A stretch of 64,000 nucleotides of DNA from Harmonia axyridis (taxonomy: Eukaryota; Arthropoda; Insecta; Coleoptera; Coccinellidae). The stretch lies in NCBI RefSeq assembly GCF_914767665.1, contig NC_059504.1, positions 23,042,001 to 23,106,000 on the forward strand, written 5' to 3'. Both the position numbers and the translations under genes were made by a program. Positions 1-11,499 of the stretch are shown in pieces. A model generated the notes under the pieces. It did no database searches and was not told where the DNA came from. It saw only the letters and a list, made by a program, of their open reading frames with translations. The first letter of the stretch is position 1. Each line of letters starts with the position of its first letter.

Positions 1-94
1 AACTTTCATTTGTAATCAAGAGTGTGGAGGAATTGAGAGAATACACTATTAGATTTTATGGTATCACTTCTCAAATACTTGCTGGATTCGACAC

Positions 95-951
95 ATTACA
101 TTCTCTCATCTTTAATGCAATTCATTGCATCTATTAGCACTTGTTTTTCAGGAAGTAGCAAATGAAGGTCATTTCGAGCCATACCAACTAGATAACTAAA
201 ACAGCATCCTCCTGAATGATTCTCCACTGCAGAAAAAGTTGTAGAATTTCGATTCTTAATATCATTAACGATCACACCTACGCTTTGCTGTTAGCTCCAG
301 GAGAAAGGAATCGTGAAACTTGTTATCCTTGATATGTGAATCCAAATAAAACCATGCTAAACCTCGGAATTGCATTTAAGGTCATAAAACCGAAGGACTC
401 AATAACTCCTTTCAGATCGGCAGATCTCGGCATAAGACCTTGGCTCGACTGGCAAATTTTTTTAATGTTTCAGTTTTCAATCTTATGGGGAATCACTGCA
501 TTTAAGATCATAAAACACAAGGACACAAGACGATTTTCAGATCAAGAGATCCTAACTTATGGTAGGTAGTTGTTTGATAAGAATGGCCTTGGATCAAGTG
601 GCAAATATTTAAAATGCGACAGATTTTGATATGACGAGAAATCTGTGCATTTGATTGGAAAAAGGCAAGCTATTAGGGTAGAAGATTTGAAGAATATATC
701 ATCTGCAAGGTATAGTGTTCGATCAATTCTTCGAATGCTCAAAATCTGAATTTTTGTTCTGGGGGTTGAAACTGTCTAATTCTTGACTGAGTAATAGAGT
801 GATTTTTCTCTTGTTTCGGTAGCAAAACCTCCGTTTCTATTTTAGATTTCTGCGACAGAACTGCTCATCTCTTCGGTATCCAAGAAAGGTACTTACCGCA
901 AATGACACAACACGCGATGAACGCTATTAACGCACTTTTAAAGCACGCCAT
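95..951 (-). CDS. Small secreted protein gene, exons 1 and 2 (possibly incomplete)
   Basis: The minus strand has an ATG at 951-949 followed by 18 codons, MACFKSALIAFIACCVIC, a good signal peptide with a hydrophobic core. The frame runs into a consensus splice donor, G|GTAAGT, with the exon ending at 897. A strong acceptor (pyrimidine tract then CTGCAG) lies at 232-227. Joining 897 to 226 keeps the phase (one base plus two) and gives a further 43-44 open codons with a Cys-Cys pair and a third Cys, ending at TAA 97-95. The intron would be 670 bp. A donor-like GTAATG just before the stop means the protein could continue beyond the left edge. I do not recognise the family; a short secreted, cysteine-containing protein of about 62 residues, or the N-terminus of a longer one, is what can be seen. 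Exon 1 is well supported and exon 2 moderately. Confidence 0.55.
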
Positions 952-993
952 TGGTAACAAACTAAACACCACACTGCTGGAACTACTAGTCAG

Positions 994-1024
994 GTCGACT
1001 GCTTCGGCGCTTAGTGTTTTTATA
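994..1024 (-). promoter_or_regulatory. TATA-box core promoter of the secreted protein gene
   Basis: On the minus strand TATAAAAA starts at 1024 and is followed 24-30 bases later by an initiator-like GCAGTC near 1000. The start codon of the signal-peptide exon lies about 45 bases further on. TATA box, initiator, short 5' leader, ATG and donor occur in the right order, which is the main reason for calling the gene real. Confidence 0.5.
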
Positions 1025-2121
1025 GTCGGCCTACTTCTGCGACCACCATAGGTCTACGTCACTCCTGCTGTAGCCGAAGAAGTATTGGCAATTCCCCAGT
1101 CGACTTGGATGGTTTTCTTGGAAGAGCGATTTTTTCAAATTGAGGGATGTTTTGTTAAGGGAAAGAGGCACCCTAGAGTTCAATATATGTGGTGGAATTA
1201 CATGTTATCACTGTTGGGGGTTATATGAAAGATGTGGGAGATTTTGGAGGTCTTTAAACCGGCATGTTATAACTTTTTCATTTTGTTGGTACACGTGTTC
1301 TTGACGTATATGTCAACTGGAGTATGATCGGAAGATTAGTGATTGAGTGTTATAGGATAACTAAATGCAAATTTCATATTGTTGTTAATTATTTCTTCTT
1401 TTATGACAGAAGAAAAGAATGTCCAAAATCCTCAAAAATGATATTAGGCATATAAATTTACACTATTAAGTCAAAATCGGATAGTATCGTATGAAATTTC
1501 TAGGGAACCATAATTTAAACTATTCTGGATATTATATTTGGATAGTATCATCAGAGAAACATATGCTGATAATTTCATAATCAAACATTTTGAATGTTCT
1601 GATAATTTAATTTTTGTCATTTTCAGCAAATAAAATTCTTTGGGTTGTCAGGTTAGTAGGATGAGTGTAAATTTTTCGATAGAATTTATTGCAAATAAGT
1701 ACATAGAATACGGCAACACCATCAAATATATCACATTATTGGATTAAACGAAAAAGCATATAAAAATATAAATCCATATTGAAATTTAGTTTTCAATTTA
1801 TGCCATTTTAGATAAACCTAAGTACATCGCCACCAAATGATGGAACAACATTCAAATTTATCTGTTTCGGATTAAATTTGTCTTATTATTGGAAAATTAC
1901 AGATATTTGGGTAAATTTATAGTCAGCTGTTCTCTTGGAACAAGCGCATGCATTGATGCATTGTTAAGTTTTTCAAACTTCCCGGAAATGAATATTCTTA
2001 CAAACCCTCAAAGGCTAAAACGAAGAAATCTAGGAATACACATAGATCGTTTTTCTTCCTATGTTGATATTTGAATATTTCATACAATTTTCGGAACATA
2101 CATTTTATTGTTATTTATTTA
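1025..2121. other. Upstream intergenic DNA, nothing recognised
   Basis: AT-rich sequence upstream of the secreted-protein promoter. The first 100 bases are less AT-rich and may hold proximal regulatory sites. The open frames present are short and have no recognisable domain. Confidence 0.4.
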
Positions 2122-2770
2122 TACAGGGTGTATCTGAATAACACAGGAAAATGAAAGAGGTGTTTCTGTGAAGAAAATTCAGGTAGGTATCCCGTATGAA
2201 ATTCTTTGAAGAACCTCCCCCCGGAAGAGTTACACCCCTCCGAAGATCAAGAAAATTTTTTTTTTTATTATCCATCTTCATAGAGGTAAATACACAAAAA
2301 TTCGGTAGATATTATTTGTCTGTAAAACTACACATTTCGGAATTTTTTCATCCCTGAAGTATGCTTTGAACGGGTTGAAATAGCAAACCCCTAAAATATT
2401 TTTTGTTATTATTTTTTTTGGTGAATATTTTCTGTTTGAAAAGACATGGATAAAAAGCCCAATTCATTTGCTAACATTTTTATCTCCGCAAGCTCATGTT
2501 GAATAGCATTTTATTGAACAAGAGCGAACCAAATTATGATTCTACTAGGCTAAGACTTTTATAAATAAAACAATAGTGAACAAACAATGAACAAAAACCT
2601 GTCGAATATCGACAATACAATTATAATATTTGTTGAAAATTTTTATTGTTGATCTTTCGATGATTGTAACTGTTTCGGTGGGAGGTTTTTCAAAAAATGT
2701 TATACCAACCTTAATTTTCATCATAGAATCACCCCTTACATTTTTAGCTGTTATTCAGATACACCCTGTA
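2122..2770. repeat. TA-flanked inverted-repeat element (MITE), CAGGGTGTATC ends
   Basis: The element begins TACAGGGTGTATCTGAATAAC and the reverse complement of the same string ends at 2770, so both ends carry the TA expected for Tc1/mariner-type insertion. Beyond the perfect outer 21 bases the arms stay recognisably related for about 150 bases, for example the accttcc-rich stretch near 2210 against the cctccc stretch near 2680. There is no coding capacity. This is a non-autonomous DNA transposon of about 650 bp. Confidence 0.75.
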
Positions 2771-3422
2771 TATAACCCGAGATATTGTTGAATGAATATT
2801 TGTGAATTCAACCAATCAGAATTGATTGAATTTTGCTGTCTCATTACTTTCATATTATACGAGTTGTAAAATGAATTTTCCAAAAAATTAACAAGAAATT
2901 AATTATCTTTTTGCCGGTCAGTTTAATTCAAATTTGTGCAAATATAAGCTTAGTGCATAGAGAGGAACATCATATCGTATCTGATTGAAGAGAATTAGGT
3001 TGAAATTTCATGAAATTTATGGAATTTTTTTCTCTCTTCACGGTTAACTGAACCATATTCCATGAAAATTTATGTTTTTCAAGTAAGACTTGTTAATGTA
3101 CAAGCATTCAGAGCTCCATATTTTTGATAACTAGAATATCTCAGTAAGTAGTTTGGAATAACCACATAATCTCAATTTCAAAACAATTTCAAACTCATGA
3201 ATCTATATGCGATTAACTTTCATAATTTCCTAGAATATCTCCAGACCAAAGTCATTCGGATCTACCTCATACCTGAAAAGTGAAACTTCCAGAATATTAT
3301 TTCTGGAAATAATAAACACCAGAATTTAGTGATCAAATTTGAAGAAACTCATGGCTGAGAAATCATTAACATATTCATAAACGAATATGTTTCACAATTA
3401 TAGTCCAGTCAATGTTTTTTAC
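2771..3422. other. AT-rich spacer, nothing recognised
   Basis: No open frame with a recognisable domain, no repeat arm and no promoter pattern was seen between the two inverted-repeat elements that flank this stretch. Confidence 0.4.
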
Positions 3423-3916
3423 AGGAAAGTTTTGGAGTAGTTTTGATTTTATATGTTTCTTTGGGGGCTGAATCCGACTCTAAGGGTTGTCACCAAAATT
3501 TCGTGATGGAAAATTGAAACAAAATCAAACAAATGTAAAAACTCATTTTTTTTTCATATAACTCGGAAAATACAAATTTTTCATAAATGAAATTTCTTAC
3601 AATTTTTTTCCATTGAGGTTTTTTGGCCGATATACCATTTTGGCTCAAACGATAGTTGCGTATTTTTTCCATCTCTACTGAAAACCACTGTTTCCACTTA
3701 GAATACAATCCAGATGGATTTGAACTGTAAAGCCATATTCAGTTTAGAAAAACATATTTTCAAAATCACTCAAATCCAAATGCTTTGCAACCATTTTCAC
3801 ATGTTTTTTTCAATGTTCCGACAAGAAATATTGGTTGCAAACCTTAGAGTCGGATTCAGCACCCTTAAAAAAAATAGAAAATCGAAAAATTCAAAACTAT
3901 CCCAAAACTCTCCCGT
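3423..3916. repeat. Imperfect foldback element of about 495 bp
   Basis: The left arm at 3423-3487 contains GGGGGCTGAATCCGACTCTA and its reverse complement appears at 3846-3870 (CTTAGAGTCGGATTCAGC). Matches continue outward to the gttttggagtag / ctatcccaaaac pair and inward over about 50 bases of diverged sequence. It has no clear CAGGGTG end and no TA duplication that I can fix, so the exact borders are uncertain. The short open frames on either strand here are by-products of the arms. Confidence 0.55.
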
Positions 3917-4861
3917 GAGCAGAAATTTGAACCAGGAGGAGTGTGCTACTGCCTGAGTGCCTGAAACGTAATAAGTTTCTCTAGAACACCTCTTACGTCA
4001 TCTTTACACATTGATGAAAAATACAAGGACTCGGTATAGACCAGAAACTTAAATTTCTTTCGTTATGAATAAAAAATATAAAAACCTACTAGGTACTAAC
4101 CAGGAGGGTGAAAACTTTTCAATATTCAGTGGGTCCTAATTATAAGAAACAATAAATTTAAATCATGTAAATGAAAATAATAGATTTGAGAGCAGAGATG
4201 AAAACATCTAATTACGTGTTAAATGAACATATAGAACTTTCGAGAAACAACAAACAACCTGCAATATATTCATTACCCACTTATTCGAATCAAAGCGTTT
4301 GATTCAAATTAAACAATCGATCAAATCCTCCATTATATTCTTCAGCAGAAACGTTCCAGACAACAAGCATGAAAACCGCTAACAAACAAATCCGTATTAA
4401 TGATAATTAAATTTGAACCACGATAGGCAAATGGATGAAAGTTATACCAGATAATATTTCTCCTTCGAACAAAGCGAAGGATGTGCTTTAGACATACAAA
4501 TAATGCCCAGGTAAAAGAGAATTGAACAGTTAACTTTCAATTCTCGGCACTTTTACGTGAGCTGCCTCAATGAGTAGTTCATTGATCCGGAGCTTCTTCA
4601 TTTCTTTAGAAATTATGATATTTTGGGTTATTACCTAATCTGAGGTTGAGGTGGGTTGCATTTCGAATGAGTATACAGCTTGTTTCATCTCGCAACAAAT
4701 GATTTACATTTTACTTGAAGAAATCATTCGAATCTGTATTTTAGGGAAAAATAAAAAGCGGTTTGTGAATCGTTTGAGGACATCAACGAATCGTAATACC
4801 CGGCGTGCATAGAAACTTTTATTTCATACCTATTCATTACTACATACACAAATTTGGAAAA
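3917..4861. other. AT-rich spacer, nothing recognised
   Basis: No domain-bearing frame, repeat arm or RNA gene was recognised. The sequence is typical intergenic DNA between a small foldback and the large nested foldback that follows. Confidence 0.4.
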
Positions 4862-5107
4862 GACCAGGCAGCAGCCTAATGGAAAAATTTTCACCAGTTA
4901 ATTCAGTTATAATGATATTAAACAGAATTGGCTTTGCTATGACCAGTTTTTGAGATATAAAAGGATGTATATTAAGAGGGGAGACCATTATTAGGTATAA
5001 ATATTGTCAAAAAATGTATACAATGAAAATGTCATACAGAGTAACAATGAGAGACACGTAGGCGCTTATTTATTGTTATTTTGACATTGTAAAATGAAAG
5101 ACATTAT

Positions 5108-5508
5108 AAAAGGTGTCCCAAATTCGATTATCACTCAACTATAAAATTCAGAGGAAAAATCTTAAAAGCAAGATAATAGATAACTTGATCAGTTCTCGAG
5201 TTATAAGGCATTCCTTGAAAAATGGCTTTCAAATATTTCACTATATCTATGATTCGTTATGAGTATAATATGAACCTGAAAATTACTGAAAAAAACGTTG
5301 TCGAATATTTAGAACAGAAAACAATATAAAGCGAAATATTTGAAACAGTCATTTTTCAGAAACGCCCTGTAACTCGAGAACGAAGCAAGATATCTCTTAT
5401 ATCTCATTATTCCGAAAAAAGAGATCGGGGGTCCTTGAAAATGTTTTTCTCTAAGTCTTTTAGTTCTCGAGATGCTTTCAGTGAACATCGAATTTGGGAC
5501 ACCCTGTA
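5108..5508. repeat. Diverged inverted-repeat element with GGTGTCCCAAATTCG ends
   Basis: The string GGTGTCCCAAATTCGAT starts at 5112 and its mirror ATCGAATTTGGGACACC ends at 5504. Weaker mirrored words follow, such as TTCTCGAGTTA and TTTCAAATATTTC on both sides. The right end reads ACCCTGTA and shares its terminal TA with the next element. It is a TA-inserting MITE about 400 bp long, older than its neighbour. Confidence 0.55.
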
Positions 5509-7063
5509 CAGGGTGGGCAAATTTCGATGTTTTAGCACTACAACTTTTAAACCAGAGGTGATAGACAAAATCTGATACCCACTTCTCGATCTCTTTTTCT
5601 GAGAAACTATTAAGGGTAGTATTCATTTTTGGCCACCTTCTTTTGTTTTCGAGTTATAAGCGAAAATTGGAAAAATGGCGATATCGAAAAACATTCATAT
5701 CTCCGTTGATATTGATGATAGAGCTCTGAAATTTAAACATTATACAGGCACTTTTTTACGTAGAATCCAGTGGCGTACTCGTCTTTTCAAAAGGGTTTTT
5801 AATTAGGAAGCTATGACCCAAAGTTATGTTTTTTTAAATGGGAACACTATATTTCTGTGACATTTTTTGAAAGCTTAATTTTTCCTGATTTCAAAAATAT
5901 ATAACATCGTATAGTTTGTATCAATATAAATAATGGAAAATGGTCAAAAACTTTTCTCACCGAAGTGTCTCAATATTTCTATGGTTTCAAATGTTGATGA
6001 GCACAGAAAAATATAGCTTCTTATAACAAGAGCAGTATCCTTCCGTCAATCTGATTATTTATATGATTTTTACTAATTTCGACAAAATTCGGATTTAGAT
6101 ATATTTTATAAATTTTTCATTCCAAAATGGTTTCGGAAATAATGAAAAGATCCACATCATCGACTGTTTCAATCGAGATAGTTGTAATGAGATGAATGCA
6201 TTGATAAATTATTTCTATAGGTCTCTAGAATGAATACGCACAATCAATTTCAAATAGCATATGACATAAACGCATATATGACTGAAATCAACAATTTAAT
6301 TAGGAAAGAAACAAACAAGAAATAATATTTAACCTAATAGTGATAACAATTGGGCAGAAATAAGTTTGAACGAGTATAAAATTTTTAGAGAAGATGTTCA
6401 AATCGTTGACCATCTGCAGCAATGCACAGTCGACACCTCTTCTCGATACTTCGCACCGAATCTCTATGATAGCAGTCCATTATTCTGTGAGAAATTGAGT
6501 AAAAAGCATAGAAATGAAGAAACTAATAGAAGGAGACTGTGGCAATGATACAATGCTAAATTTTACTGTTATCATCAACATTTGAAACCATAGAAATATT
6601 GAGACACTTAGGTGAGAAAAGTTTTTGACCATTTTCCATTATTTATATTGATACAAACTATACAATGTTATATATTTTTGAAATCAGGAAAAATTAAGCT
6701 TTCAAAAAATGTCACAGAAATATAGTGTTCCCATTTAAAAAACATAACTTTGGGTCATAGCTTCCTAATTAAAAACCCTTTTGAAAAGACGAGTACGCCA
6801 CTGGATTCTACGTAAAAAAGTGCCTGTATAATGTTTAAATTTCAGAGCTCTATCATCAATATCAACGGAGATATGAATGTTTTTCGATATCGCCATTTTT
6901 CCAATTTTCGCTTATAACTCGAAAACAAAAAAGGTGGCCAAAAATGAATACTACCCTTAATAGTTTCTCAGAAAAAGAGATCGAGAAGTGGGTATCAGAT
7001 TTTGTCTATCACCTCTGGTTTAAAAGTTGTAGTGCTAAAACATCGAAATTTGCCCACCCTGTA
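5507..7063. repeat. 1.56-kb foldback element with ~494-bp near-identical arms
   Basis: TACAGGGTGGGCAAATTTCG starts at 5507 and its mirror CGAAATTTGCCCACCCTGTA ends at 7063. The arms, 5507-6000 and 6571-7063, are almost identical over about 494 bases. A 570-base spacer separates them and contains no recognisable transposase. The TA at both ends fits Tc1/mariner-type integration. The matching open frames of 105 and 74 residues on opposite strands are simply the two arms read in mirror image. Confidence 0.8.
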
Positions 7064-7798
7064 CAATGTATTTCATTGTACAATGGCAAAATAACAATAA
7101 GTAAACGCCAACATGTCTTTCATGAAATTTTTATTGTATACAACTTTTTGAAAACTTTTTTGTTATAATGGTGGCCCCTCTTGATATATTACCGTGCGTA
7201 TCTCAAAATTTGGTCATAGCAAAGCCAATTTTGTTTGACATTATAATAGTGTACTCGAAATAAGAGTAATGACAACAAATTGGCAAATTCCTTGAACGAC
7301 TTCTTTAATCACAGGGTGAATTATGAACTGAACTAATTTCATTTTGAATAATGTTCAACTCTCTAACAATAATTTCTATTAAAAACCGGTCTAAATTTAT
7401 AACCTTAAGGGTAAGTAATATTTGTCGCGCAAAAGTAATTAATTCAAGAGGTGTTCCTACGGGAAATATTACTTTAAAGAAATGCAATTTTCCAACTTCG
7501 ACACCTTATATCTCGAAAACTAGTAATAGGATTGAGTTGGACCCATAGACTTTCTGGTTCAAGCGGTCATTTTTGCAAAATACGAAATATTCAGAAAAAT
7601 TATCCGGTGACATTCAATTTTTCCATAAAGTTGCTGCCTGGTCCTATAATTCAATTTAATTTTCTAAGGTATAACCTTCATTAACGAATTCACGTAACTC
7701 ATTTGTTGTTCATAAGACCCTATTTATGGAATATATGCATTCAATATTAGCCAATATGATATATAAAAAAATCAACTTGCACCACAAACTGATTTTTT

Positions 7799-7895
7799 GA
7801 GCGTTCATTCATATATCAATCGCGCCTTTGGAGGAACTGTGAAAAAGTTTACATTCTTAACCAGCGCTCCTGACTTCATGTCAGTGCTTTCCTGA
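7799..7895. repeat. Dispersed repeat family 'GTGCAATTGG', copy A
   Basis: A segment resembling the unit GGTGCAATTGGCATATGAA occurs in reverse at 7799-7830, and the unit's other half, CTCCTGACTTCATGTCAGTG, occurs forward at 7868-7887. The same unit recurs at 8.5-8.7, 41.6-41.7 and 60.7 kb. Nothing indicates coding. The stretch between 7644 and 7798 holds nothing else that I recognise. Confidence 0.55.
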
Positions 7896-8235
7896 AGTTC
7901 TAGTGCATCGATCTATCATTTTGTCACAATGTCTGGAATTTCTGAATTTTGAGCCAAAAAAGGTCTCAAAGTCAGACGCTAAGATTCGACTGACTGATGA
8001 TGAATCCGTGAAAGAATTCAATTATGTTTGCCGGTCGTGAACACTAAAACTCTCTAACGGGAATCCTGAAAGCTTGAAAGTATCATGGTACGTTTGGATC
8101 TCAGATGACACAGTCAACATCTTTAATGGGTAAAATCCGATCAAGGGTTCCATAAATATGGCCTTGTGAAATTTTGTTTTTCTATTCATTTTAATCTAAA
8201 TGAATATTTGTATTCCGAGGTGAAATGGCAGTTTT

Positions 8236-8706
8236 AAGCTTCGTGCAAAATTTCATGTTGATAGCTTAGCAGAGTCATAGAAAATTCGATTGATTAAAAA
8301 TAACCCAATAATTCCTTGACTACAACACCGAAGATGTTGAGATTTCTGGTATTGTTACGATTTCAAACCATATAATTCGAAAATGATATCGAAAAAAATA
8401 CTTATATTTTAGAAGTAACAGATCTGGACGAATTGAAATTTTGCTTGTATATGAAAAATAACAATTTCAAGCTGCCTGCAAAATTTCTTGGTGGTAGCTC
8501 CATCAGAATCGTAATAAATTCAAGAAAAATATCAAAAGAATGAAGAAAGCACTGATGTGAAGTCAGGAACTTTCGCTCTCGTTCATAAATTCGCAATTTG
8601 CTATTTTGAAGACTTCATATATACCTATTTGAAGTAATGTGGTCTCCAAAGGTGCAATTGGCAAGTGAATGAACGAGAGTTTCTGTTTTCATGTTAATGC
8701 TTTCCT
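8236..8706. repeat. Dispersed repeat family, copy B, with internal subrepeats
   Basis: Two copies of the family unit face each other at 8543-8599 (reverse) and 8650-8705 (forward) around a spacer of about 50 bases. Upstream, an internal motif occurs twice, AAGCTTCGTGCAAAATTTCA at 8236 and CAAGCTGCCTGCAAAATTTC at 8468, each followed by a caTAG..AATTC string. The arrangement of internal units plus a terminal inverted pair is repeated in copy C. A Helitron-like non-autonomous element is one possible explanation. Confidence 0.5.
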
Positions 8707-9805
8707 TTTTTTACTATACGGTGTGCGTAAATAAGAAAAATAGTGTTCCTAGACAGAAGATAACGCAATGTGGTGTCTGAAATGCTTGTGACAAGGAAGA
8801 AAACGAAGGCTTATTGAAGGTTCAATATTGAGGTACGATTATTGCAAATAATAAATCAGAAAATATACCTAATTATTGCATTTCAAAAACTGAAACTGAA
8901 AGATATTCATATTTAAGGAAAAAACTATTATCATTGCAATTTATTCATTAAATGAATTAAACGGATGTTGATGCAATCAAATGCATGACCACTTGTCATA
9001 TAAATCTCTTCTCCAATTGAGCATTTATGTGTAAAAATTATTCTTGGATTGATGTAAATTACAATTGTTACTTCAATTCAGCTATTTAACACTATCTCGT
9101 TTCTTATGAATCTGAATAAAATTATGTTTATTCGTCCATTAAAAATTATTAGATCCTCAGTTGAGATTGACTTCAAGGCAAAACACTTTCGGATGCTGCT
9201 ATTAAAGAAGAATAAGAAGAGACAAAAATGGAAAGAAAGAGATATGTTTTGATATTGAACTTATACATTTAAAACATGAAAAAGTGAAGGTACTTTTATG
9301 TACAGTTGTAACTACATAATTCCTGAAGTAGTTGAATCAATCTCGTATCTAGGTAACACTTGAGAATCATTAGTCACGAGGCTGTATTTACATAATCATT
9401 GAATAATTTTGATGAAGGTATAATAAAATCATATATTGTCGTGAAAGTGACTGGCAATCACTCTCTTATGTTATCATGAAATTCAAGAGCAGCGTATTTC
9501 TTCCTTATCGTTCAATTTTTACAATACCTGAATTTCTTGAGTAGAATCAGCCTCAAATCTTGATAGGTAATTTCGAAACTTTAAAATGATATCTAAATGT
9601 CATATACGCTAATAACTACTTTGAGAGTTAGGATATTAATAGTTTGAAACTTCGAAATGATTGTCATAATACGCAATAGATGATTTGGAAAAAGTTTGGG
9701 AAATATTTATCCTGGCCTGGGTTCAACACTTCAGTTAAAAGACAAGAGAAAAGCTATCTATAGAGTATTGTTTCTCAATGATATTGATAAGATCAAGATA
9801 TAATA
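8707..9805. other. AT-rich spacer, nothing recognised
   Basis: No domain-bearing open frame, RNA gene or repeat arm was recognised here. Confidence 0.4.
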
Positions 9806-10793
9806 TACAGAGTCTTTTAAGTTCGATTACCTATTACACGTTTCTAGAGAATGAAGATTATTGGAATTATTTTTATTATAGATATCTTATGCGTAAACTC
9901 GATTCACTTTTTCGAATTGAAATAATGTAGGAATACGTAAATTCCTTTAATTTAAAAAATATCAACACAGGGTGTTTCAAAAATTGTGAGCAAAATTTTA
10001 TCATAATTTTAGATTTTCAAAATGGAATTTTTTTGTAGTTGCATTGGATTGTACGGTAAAAAATAAGGATAGTGTTCAAACATAATTATACTGCTCAATT
10101 CAGTAATTTAAAAGTTATTCGAGACTTTATGTTATACCATATAGGGCCTATTTCATTCCATTTGTTTCCAGACATACTATACCCTGTGATCATAGAAATT
10201 TGAATATCTAATTAATTAACTTTTTTGTGAGTTCTAGGTTTTTAACTGTCATAAAATTTAAAATGTTTTCAACATAACTTCGAAATATCTTCTCGTTAAT
10301 CGGAATCATTAAAAATAGAGCTCTCCTTTGGAAAATGAAAATTTTGACACAATATTCGAAACACACTGTGATGATATTTCTAAAATTCAAGCGATGTACG
10401 AAGCCTACATCAATCTACTTCGAAAAAGTGAATCTAGTTAACGCATAGGATATTTAGAGTAAAAATAATTCACAATAGTGAAATGTTGAAATGCAGAAAT
10501 GTTTTCTTCATTTAGTTGTAAATATTTGAAAACTATTAGGATTCACGCTACAATTTGAAAAAGAAGTGATTAAAAATGGAAATCTTGATTACCTATATCT
10601 GAAAAAAAAAATGAAAGAAAGGAAATTTTTGGAATTTTTTTCATTCCTTTTATAACTGGAAGTGCCGGTGCTTTGGAAATATTTCAGCTTAATAGGGAAT
10701 TACGAACAATATCATATGCCAAATTTTCATATTTTAAATAGGCCGCGTTCCCCAGAAACGTCTAATAGATAATCGAACTTGAAGCAACCTGTA
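9806..10793. repeat. TA-flanked MITE with ~46-bp ends (AAGTTCGATTA)
   Basis: The left end TACAGAGTCTTTTAAGTTCG at 9806 mirrors the right end, whose reverse complement starts TACAGGTTGCTTCAAGTTCG. The match continues through gattacctattacacgtttct at about 80 percent. A smaller element is nested inside at 9966-10188. No transposase is present; the short minus-strand frame near 10.2-10.4 kb has no recognisable motif. Confidence 0.6.
9966..10188. repeat. Small nested MITE, CACAGGGTGTTTC end
   Basis: CACAGGGTGTTTCAA at 9966 is mirrored by TATACCCTGTG ending at 10188, giving a 223-base element with inverted ends of about 10 bases, inside the larger 9806-10793 element. The ends fit the CAGGGTG group seen across the window. 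The inverted match is short. Confidence 0.4.
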
Positions 10794-11499
10794 TTATAAA
10801 TCAGCAGTTTGATTTTTCATTACAATTGTTATTCATCGTCCATCGGTGTATTGGGTGCAGTATTCTTATTTCAAAACTGATCTGATTTGAAGTCAATTTA
10901 ATGAATATTGACGCATATTGTTTTTCATTAACCAAGTAGTGTTTTGGAATAGACAGCCCATGATATTTAACATTCATAGATTTAAATTTTTCTCTATATA
11001 CAAATTCAAAGAAAAAATGCACAAATTCGCTGTATATTTTATAGCTATAGGTACCTAATGATGTTTAAAGTTTATTAGTAATTAATTAAAAATGATCAGT
11101 TTGAATGGATTTACTTTTAATTAGGTAGTGTCAGAGATCTTAGTAGACAAATTTATTTATGTTACACGGATTTTTCCGTAAATTGAAATATTTTCTACCG
11201 TATTTATTTTGTGGAATATTGATGAGAATATTTCGAAGTGAAATGTGTGGCGCCATCTAACAACAGTAGTTAAAAGCACAAGCATAGAGTATGTGATATG
11301 GTGAAGAAATCTTCTATCGACAGTTGTGACACCTAACGGATAAATGAAAAGCCTTTAAAAGAATCCTGTAGTGATAACAGTAATGTTCATTTGTTCAATA
11401 CTAGATGTCAGAAAAAACTTAAACATTCAAGAAAGTTTCCTCGTATCTTGAATAATTAAGGAATTAGTTTTGAGTGAAAAATTTCCCCTAAAAGAATTC
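10794..11499. other. AT-rich spacer, nothing recognised
   Basis: No recognisable gene, repeat arm or RNA. The short minus-strand frame at 10801-11022 has no motif and no start context worth calling. Confidence 0.4.

Larger units (their letters stand above)
4862..7643. repeat. Outer, older foldback element hosting two younger ones
   Basis: GACCAGGCAGCA at about 4862 is mirrored by TGCTGCCTGGTC ending at 7643. The left arm (4862-5107) aligns with the reverse complement of 7064-7255, for example AATTGGCTTTGCTATGACCA near 4928 against its mirror near 7220, and TTATTGTTATTTTG near 5068 against its mirror near 7085. The arms are clearly diverged and unequal: the right side has about 330 extra bases at 7255-7610. 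Two better preserved elements sit exactly at the old centre of symmetry. Confidence 0.6.

Noticed and set aside
5309..7168. Matching 105- and 74-codon open frames with identical N-termini on opposite strands
   Set aside because: They are the two arms of the 5507-7063 foldback read in mirror image; no domain, start context or conservation beyond the repeat supports a gene.
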